Assembly (NCBI RefSeq): GCF_958298935.1
Contig: NC_084927.1
Span: 15,838,001 to 15,902,000, forward strand
From: Phragmites australis
Taxonomy: Eukaryota > Streptophyta > Magnoliopsida > Poales > Poaceae
Length of the DNA: 64,000 nucleotides
Direction: 5' to 3'
Made by a program: the position numbers and the translations under genes. Positions 57,212-64,000 of the stretch are shown piece after piece (position 1 is the first letter of the stretch; each line of letters opens with the position of its first letter). The notes beneath the pieces were generated by a model, which was not told the origin of the DNA, did no database searches, and saw only the letters and a program-made list of their open reading frames with translations.

Positions 57212-58105
57212 CACTACAAAAATCTCTTTAAGAAGCGGAATGTATCAGAAGAACTATTTATGATAGTCGGTCCAGACAATAACCATTTGTAAAGAAGTGG
57301 TTTCTGTCTATAGCCGTTTTTTATGTATAATAGACATGCTCTACTAAGGGTCTATTTGGTAGAGCTCTTTCTAATCTAAATTCTATGTGTAGAGTGATTC
57401 TTTAGAGAAAATGATTATGTGGCTAAAAGTGATTCTTTAATAATTCTCTAAAACAAAATATATAGAGAAATTGATTCTATGCTGGGAAGTGAATCAGGAG
57501 AAACTATTTTTTTCAACTCCTCAGCTTCTAGGTCATTTCAGATAATCACTCTTACAGATTCCACTCAAGAAGTTAAAAGCTGAAAATTATTGTTTGGCAG
57601 AGCTCCCCTGATTCTAGATGGAAAGCTGCTCTGGAAGCTCTGCCAATCAGACCCTAACTAACTCACCTTCACATCACTACTTGTATATATCCAGAGTATT
57701 ATTCTTATGAGCTATTTATAAAATGCCTCAAACGTCAAAAATAGTGTCTCTAGAGAACAAAAATAATGCCTCCCTCATTTTTGGATTGAAAATTTAAAAA
57801 GTGCCTTGAAAAATGCCTCTACAGTCTATTCTAGACAATTTTTATCCACACTATCTCAAATAGTATCTCTACATTTGAGACACGTTCTAAAGTGCCACAA
57901 ACCAATGTCTCTACAATATAATATGTCAGTTTATAGAGACAAATTAGAAAATGCATTTAGCAAAGTGCATCTAAAGGGAGTTTTTTTTAGTGATATTAGA
58001 AATAGTTCCAGACAGAAACCGCTTCTGATACTTGAACTCTTAGAAGCAATTCCAAATATGAACCGCTTTTGATGTGTAGGAACCGCTTCTAATACTATTT
58101 CAATC
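57212..58105. mobile_element. CACTA fragment
   Basis: Starts CACTACAAAAATCTC. Left subterminal words GAAGCGG and GTGGTTTCTGTC recur inverted as GACAGAAACCGCTTC and GAACCGCTT near 58005-58090. The right terminus is missing. A MITE lies inside it. A small ORF (57806-58072) has no domain. Confidence 0.6.
57357..57655. mobile_element. hAT-like MITE inside the CACTA fragment
   Basis: AGGGTCTATTTGGTAGAGCTC at the left pairs with AGGGTCTGATTGGCAGAGCTT read inward from the right. 299 bp, AT-rich, no coding capacity. No clean 8-bp duplication is found. Confidence 0.65.
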
Positions 58106-58780
58106 ATTTGGTGAATTAAGCGCCAACTTCGCGAAGGATCTAGTGCAACCAAGTGCTTTAGGTGTTCCAAGGTAAGGCAATTGTTCTAAACTTCATTTGG
58201 TGGCTTAATTTAGATGTAGTTAGGGTTAGATGGTGGCTTTCCATCCATGGAGGTAGAGCTCAAGTTTAGCTTAGGAGTTTGATTGTGATAACCTCTTGGT
58301 AGATGGATGAAGATAGTTCATATGTAGTTATTGTTCCAATTTAAGGTTAATTTGGATGGTGGATGAAGATTTTTCTTGGTGGATGAGTATTATTGTTCAT
58401 ATATATTCTTTTCTATTTTATAAATTAATATGTTTTAGGTAAAATTTATCGATGCCACCTATACCTCTTGGTGGATGAAGCTAACCTTAAAATCCCATAA
58501 ATTTAAGGTTAGATTATTTTAGTTAACAAACTAAGGTTAGATTTATAATTAATTTATTAAGATTATATTTTTTATTTAATGATTTTAATATAAGCAATTC
58601 TTTTTATTTATTGTAGATGGGCTAAATATGGATGTACAGTGGACCGTTGGGGCCAAGCATACGGAGATGGTTTGAAAAGCATTTCTAGGAGGGTAATAGC
58701 CCAATTTCAATTCTTGGATCAATAATACAAAAAATTAATTAACAAAATAATAATAATTCATTAATACAAAGGTAGGTAAA
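58106..58780. other. AT-rich intergenic sequence
   Basis: No gene or clear repeat ends. Plain AT-rich sequence with TGGTGGATGAAG repeats. Confidence 0.5.
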
Positions 58781-58799
58781 TAAGAGTTGGAATTAATTA

Positions 58800-60255
58800 A
58801 TATTAGTGACGATTGGTAGTATAAATCTACCGTATATGCATACCCTATCCATATACCTAGGGATCTCCTGGATACTCGAAAGTCTACAACGTATTAGGAA
58901 GGAAATCCCTAGAAGTATGGAAACTCCCTGCAGGCACCCGATCCTTTAAGCGTGGAAGTCTTTCTATAAGTTTAAGGATAATAAGATCTTACTCGGAAAG
59001 GAGTCTGGACCCTACATGGTGACCCCCCCCACATATAAGGATCCGGGGACCCTGCGGAGAGAGGATCCGAGGCACATGGAATCAGGAGCACAATCACAAT
59101 CTCCATCGACAACGCACAAGGAGCTTTTAGCTAGTTGTAGATCCCATCTAGGCTAGCTAAAAACCCCTTTCAATCCATCTTGAGATTAACAAAAGAACAC
59201 ATGACGTAGGGCTATTATCCCCTGGGAGGCCTGAACCTATATAAATCATTGTGTCTCTACGCTTGATTCGGCATGTTGAAGCTTCCCCAACTTTTCATCA
59301 CGTATTCATAAGATCAACCATTCACCAATCGTCGACAGCTGGCGCGGACAATAGGAATCGTTTCCAACACTTTTGAGTCTTCTTCATTGACATCGTCACT
59401 AAATTCGCCGAAGACCATGTCGAAATCTGGCTTCTCGGATGAGGGTTTCTACCACAACTTTGTCCTCTTGCCCGACAAGGACCCGAGCATTGACTGGGTG
59501 AATCTAGGCGACATCAACCCTGAGGGAGAGTCTAGCGATGACACTAGTTATTTCATGAATGAGTATGCCAGGGCTCATGGCATTGAGCTTAAATCGCCTG
59601 AGAGCCAAGACGTTCGCTCAAGCAACATGAACTACAAGTCGGGATCTCCCCCTACGGCTTCCAATAACTCATGTTGTCGAAGGAATTTCGGAGGCAACCT
59701 CCGATGATAGGTCCATGATGAACATTGACTTCTCCTCTAGCGGAGGATACCCCTGAGAAGTTTTTACTATTAGGGACGAAAGCGGTAACCCGGCCAACCC
59801 TCTTCAAGGTGGGAACCTAGGGGACCCAAAGTCCATCAATCCGGGGGGGGGGGGGGATAGTATTCAACCCTCACCGGTGACACCATTTGATGATCCTGCG
59901 AGTCTTAGTACCCCGCACCATCGACAAGGTGTCGTGGGTTACAGATCTAAGACTGCTCAGAGGCTTTTCGAGGTCCAGAACTGACTCCGACAACCTCCCA
60001 CAGGGGATTTCTCTACCCCCGAGGGAAAGAAGTGGCTCCAAGATGTGGAGGAGGACCTCCGATAAACCCAGGCGCAAGTCGAATCTTCTCATCTGGCGGG
60101 GGCAACTAACAATTCCACTGTAGGCAAGAGTCGTACCGTCCCTTCTCGTGATGAGTCATATCAAGAGAGACGAAATCCCAAAATTAGAGTCGTCAGGTCG
60201 ACGGCCATCACCATAGGGTCTCGCCAATCTAAGATTATCCCGTCTCAGATCTAAG
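58800..60255 (+). mobile_element. Truncated Tat-like Gypsy element: LTR end, primer site and gag start
   Basis: The LTR end TCGTCGACA (59337) is followed by GCTGGCGCGGACAATAGG, like the primer site of the Tat element at 8700. A TATA-like CCTATATAAATC lies at 59230. A gag N-terminus follows (59417, MSKSGFSDEGF, broken after 59706), and pieces up to about 60250 in other frames fit a Tat gag leader (GKKWLQDVEEDLR, RDESYQERRNP). The rest of the element is absent; the LTR's left end is not defined. A run of 15 G at 59842 may hide a length error. Confidence 0.65.
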
Positions 60256-63153
60256 TAAAGTCATCACCCACATGTATAATCATCATGGCATTATGTTTTA
60301 CATGTTTAATTATTAATTTGAGTATTTTTGTGCGTGAAAATTGTTTAGGATTAGATAGGAAGACCCTAAAAGCCATTTAGGGAGAACAAGCAAAAGAAAA
60401 CAAGGGAACCAAAAGAAGATGCTTTCGGCGGTTTGACTGGGATTTCTTGTGGTCTGACGGCTAGAAGCAGCCACGTGGGCTTGCCACATGGGCTTCCCAC
60501 TGTCTGACCAAGACCTCCAGCGGTCTAACCACCAGAGCGTAGAGGCTCCACTTAAGGACATCGATCACTCTCTCTCGCTCTCTCTCTTTCTTTTCCTCTC
60601 TCATTCTCTTCCTTCACCAAACCCTAGAGAGAAGGAGAGATCTACTCAACGTGTTTGCTGACCAGAGATCGATGGAGAGAACTCCCTCAAGCTTCCTGAA
60701 GGCTTCCCTGAGCTCCTCCCCCTCTTCTCCCTCGCCAGAGGCGTTCCCCATGTGTTCTTCCACCTCAAGCTCAATCGCCTCTCTAGGAGCCCGATCCATG
60801 AATCGAAGCTTCCCCAGAGCTAACTAATCCAATAGAAAGTTCCCCTATGCCGAGGTGAGCCTTCCCCTACCGTTTTTCAGTCATTTATGAGCTCTAGCCA
60901 ATCGTCGTTTTGGTTTGAACCGATAAACCCGAGTTTAACACTAGATCTGGATCTCATCCACAGGGTTCCATGTGTTTGGACCATGCATGTCGTTTGAACC
61001 ATCATAGAAAACATTCCCCTAGTCTTGTGGAGCATTTTGGTACCCCTTCATAGTCGAAGGCATCACTGGAGCATTCATCGGTGACCTCACCAAGGTGCTG
61101 CCAGCATGGTCTCGTGATCTGGCCGCCGCTCAGGCTGGTCTAAGAACCGGTTAAGTCGGTTCAAAACCATAGCCAAACTCCAAGGTCAGGAGTCAGACTG
61201 CCACTAAGGCTGGTCTAACCACTAGCCAATGGTCACACTGCCGACATACCACCGGTCTGACCACTGACATACCACCGATCTGACCGCCAGACCACAAAAC
61301 TCTCTGCACGCCAACCGTCTGACCACCGCTACACCTCTGGTCTAACCGCCAGTTGCTCAAAGCCAATTGAAGTTAGGACGTCTTATCCGAGGTTCGAACC
61401 TTTTCCAACCCGAGTCATTTGTCGGTCTTCTGCAAATGTTTTCAAAACACAATTCTCTATTATTATTTGAGCATGCATTATAAGCACACTTTTTTTTGTT
61501 TATTTATTTATGTGATGCATTCTTGATTGAAGGCAACACCGAACCATCGGAATTCTGTCAGCGCTGCGTAGGTAGTATCAGGCGAGTGTCGGAGCAACAA
61601 GGCAAGCATCTAAGCATATTTCACCTTGTAATTTTGATCATGTGTAGTCTAAATTGGTAAGTTTTTGCTTATGTAAGTTATGCATGGTTAGTGTTCCAAT
61701 GTCAGGTTATATGGGTAGAATCTATGTTGATGCATTACCTCTACCTTGAATTGTTGATGATTCGTATCCTTGTAACCTAGGTTAAAATGTTGTTGCCTAA
61801 CTTACAAGTTTTATTCGATATGCTTAGCAATGCATAGGTCCTCGATAGAAGTCGAGCGATATTTCAACCATTGTTTGCGAGCTTATGGCTTATTTATTGT
61901 TCACAACTATATGATGATTTTGAAAAGTATGAGTTGTGAGGATGGGACGAGATGTGGGCGATGCTAGAGGTCGGTCGGGAGAGGAACCCAGATGCCATAG
62001 ACTACTTGCATCGTTTAAGCACCGACTGTTGTTGCAGTTGGCTCTAGCACTTTTCGTAATAACCACATGTCGATCTAATGGTAAGATAAGCCAATTATCA
62101 TACGTCGTATTGATGCTTGCCGTGCGTCCTTATGACGCGTAAGAGAAAAAGAAGAGGAGAAGTAAGGTGGCAAGGAGCCGAAGGTGTTCGGGACACGCTC
62201 GCGGTAACCCTGGGGCCATAGGGGTATGTGCAAGTGGGTGGTTTCGGGTATGAGAAAAGTTGACACGAGTACCCCATTGTGTTGGCCTGTGTGGTCACGC
62301 AAGACGAATGGTCCTTGCATCATATGGGTAAAGATGTACCCCCTGCAGGGTGCAAGACAATTCGAATTACCGCGCTCTTCGCCATGAGCATGCTTCTGTC
62401 CATTTGCAACAGTCATAGAGTACCGATGTGGGATGATGGTATGATATGTTGGGAAATAGTTGGTGATAAAAATTGATTAGATGAGATGGTTCTTTTACAT
62501 ATATGTTCATGGTGTTGATATCAGGATAGAATGGTACATGTAGTTAAGTGTAGATGCTCACATATTTGTGTCAAAACTGCTTTGCATATGAATTTACTTA
62601 ACCTTATGGTCGATTCCTTGCTAATTCATCCAAATGCATAATCCTTCGAGTCGGGTTATTATATGCACCCATTATGGATTAAGTTTTGCGAGTACTTTTG
62701 TACTCACATTGCTTTTACAGGTTCTATAGGTGATGAGGAGCTTGTGTTTGGTTACTTCACGCCCGCCGATGTAGGTGACGGGCAGGAGTAGTGCAAACTA
62801 CTCGAGTGATGAGGTTTTGGGGTGTTACCTCAGGGCAAATGGCTCCATCCATCTTTTATTATTCTTAGATTTTATTTTCCGCTGCGTATTATCTCTATGT
62901 GGCTAGGAAGTGAGACTATTCTTTCATCCTCATAGTATTCGTGCGTTGTAAATTGTTGTAAATGATAATCCTCTAAGAGACATGTAATATAATTTCATTA
63001 CTTGCTCTTTATTAAGCTTTGTTATGATGATATATGTTGGAAAGGCGTGTGTTCCGAACTTAGGCACAAAACACATGCCAGGACCACCGGGATTGCATTC
63101 TGATTAATCATTGTGATTGTGATTATGTAAATGATCAACTTAATGATTAATTG
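60256..63153 (+). repeat. Long LTR-like repeat, left arm of an inverted pair
   Basis: Non-coding, with the architecture of a long Gypsy LTR: repeated GGTCTGACCGCC-type phrases (60430-61350), a CT-rich initiator stretch (60560-60610) and a T-rich 3' part. From about 62290 to 63151 it is the inverse of 63154-64000. The last 30 or so bases of the LTR (expected to end GGTTCCTCA) are missing at the centre. ORFs 61936-62142 and 62075-62416 are shadows. Confidence 0.6.
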
Positions 63154-64000
63154 TGAGGAACCGTCCAAACAGTATTCTAATTAATCATTAGGAGGATCAT
63201 TATTCATAATCACAACCTCATTGATTAATCAGAATACCATCCCGGTAGTTCTGCCACATGTTTTTGTCCAAGATCGGAACACATGCCTTTCCAACATGCA
63301 TATCACAACATAGCTTAAGAAAGAGCGAGTAATAAAAGTTATATTACAAGTTCTTAAGCATGCAACCATTTGCAACAATTTACACAAAGAGAAACTACGC
63401 AGCGAAAAAAAACCTTAACAACAACAAAAGGAGAGTGGAACCATATGCCCTTAGACTCCACCCCAAAAACTACATCTCACCAGAGTAGGATGCACTACTC
63501 TTGCCCATCGCCTGCATCGGTGGGCATGAAGTAGCCAAACACCGCATAACCCTCACCAGCAGAACCTAAAAGCGCAGGCATGAGTACGAAGGTACTCGCA
63601 AGACTTAATCCATATAGAGCATATATACGTAGCTCGACTCCAAGGATTATGCATTGAGCTGTTAGCAAGAGTATGCTACAAGGTTAAGTAAAACATATGA
63701 GGTAAGAAACCTAGATATATATGTGTGAGCACCTATCCTTAACTCAAAAACAACTACCTTTCTACCCTGTAAATCACAACTTGAACATGTATGTATAGTA
63801 ACCATAGTACCTCATCAAAAAACCACCAACCAAAACCATCACACCATAACCTTATCCCACATTCGTAAACTCTATGACCGATACAAATGAAACAATAGCA
63901 TGCTCATGACCAAGAGCGCGGCAATTCGAATTGTTCTTACACCCTGCAGGGGGTACAACTTTACCCACATGACTCGAGGACCATTCGGCTAGTGCTACTC
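63154..64000 (-). repeat. LTR of the same family, right arm (runs off the window)
   Basis: Begins TGAGGAACCGTCCAAAC, which read on the minus strand is an LTR end GGTTCCTCA. It is the reverse complement of the left arm: GGAACACATGCCTTTCCAAC here matches GTTGGAAAGGCGTGTGTTCC at 63035, and the last 80 bases match about 62300-62390. It probably belongs to a minus-strand element inserted into the left LTR. Confidence 0.65.

Noticed and set aside
59842..59856. Run of 15 G as a possible G-quadruplex
   Set aside because: A homopolymer of this length in decayed gag sequence is as likely a sequencing length error; there is no other quadruplex context.

Overview
The window is nuclear DNA from a plant, almost certainly a grass. 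It is intergenic heterochromatin made of nested LTR retrotransposons and a few DNA transposons, with one likely host gene at 55876-56697. The evidence for a grass is the element families (Tekay/Del-, Tat-, Reina- and Sirevirus-type LTR retrotransposons, CACTA elements, MULEs, hAT-like MITEs), the plant initiator-Met primer sites (TGGTATCAGAGC), and GC-rich single-exon coding sequence. I saw no rRNA, tRNA or CRISPR array. The species cannot be named from the sequence alone.

Layout. 1-36004 is a nest several layers deep that can be unpicked by target-site duplications (TSDs). The oldest visible layer is a Sirevirus-type Copia element: an ORF fragment at 3045-3132, resuming at 32693, with its 3' LTR at 34136-36004. 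Element A (LTR starting TGTAACACCC, + strand) inserted into it, flanked by ACAGA at 3128-3132 and 32688-32692. A Tekay/Del-type Gypsy element C (- strand, 5' LTR 29476-32528, gag and pol 24339-21184 and 7147-5917) sits inside an A LTR. A Tat-type Gypsy element (7148-21183, TSD TAAGC) split C's pol, and a solo LTR B (25393-29435, TSD AGGCT) split C's leader. At the far left, 1-3044 is an inverted, truncated relative of LTR B.

36005-47284 holds a Copia element (36927-44455, - strand, TSD CACAC) that landed in the first bases of a small CACTA transposon (to 46068, TSD TCA), then MITE-like pieces. 47285-54489 is a Mutator-like element (9-bp TSD TAAGCATTA) that was itself invaded by a Reina-type Gypsy element (48418-53643) and by a solo Copia LTR (53813-54348, TSD GAACG). 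54499-57200 holds the single host-like gene, a membrane-anchored LEA_2/NHL-type protein. 57212-64000 contains CACTA and MITE fragments, a truncated Tat-like LTR plus gag start, and two long LTRs of one family in inverted, abutting orientation at about 63153.

How the parts relate. All retroelement genes are broken by in-frame stops, frameshifts, deletions or lost catalytic residues, so none looks autonomous. The stops I could read in context are often TAG where Gln CAG is expected, as predicted for decay of methylated CHG sites. The most notable structures are the antisense accessory gene with a clean predicted intron in the Tat element, the 73-bp tandem repeats carrying G-box/ABRE cores in its LTR, the ORF upstream of gag in element C, and the fully dated insertion order.
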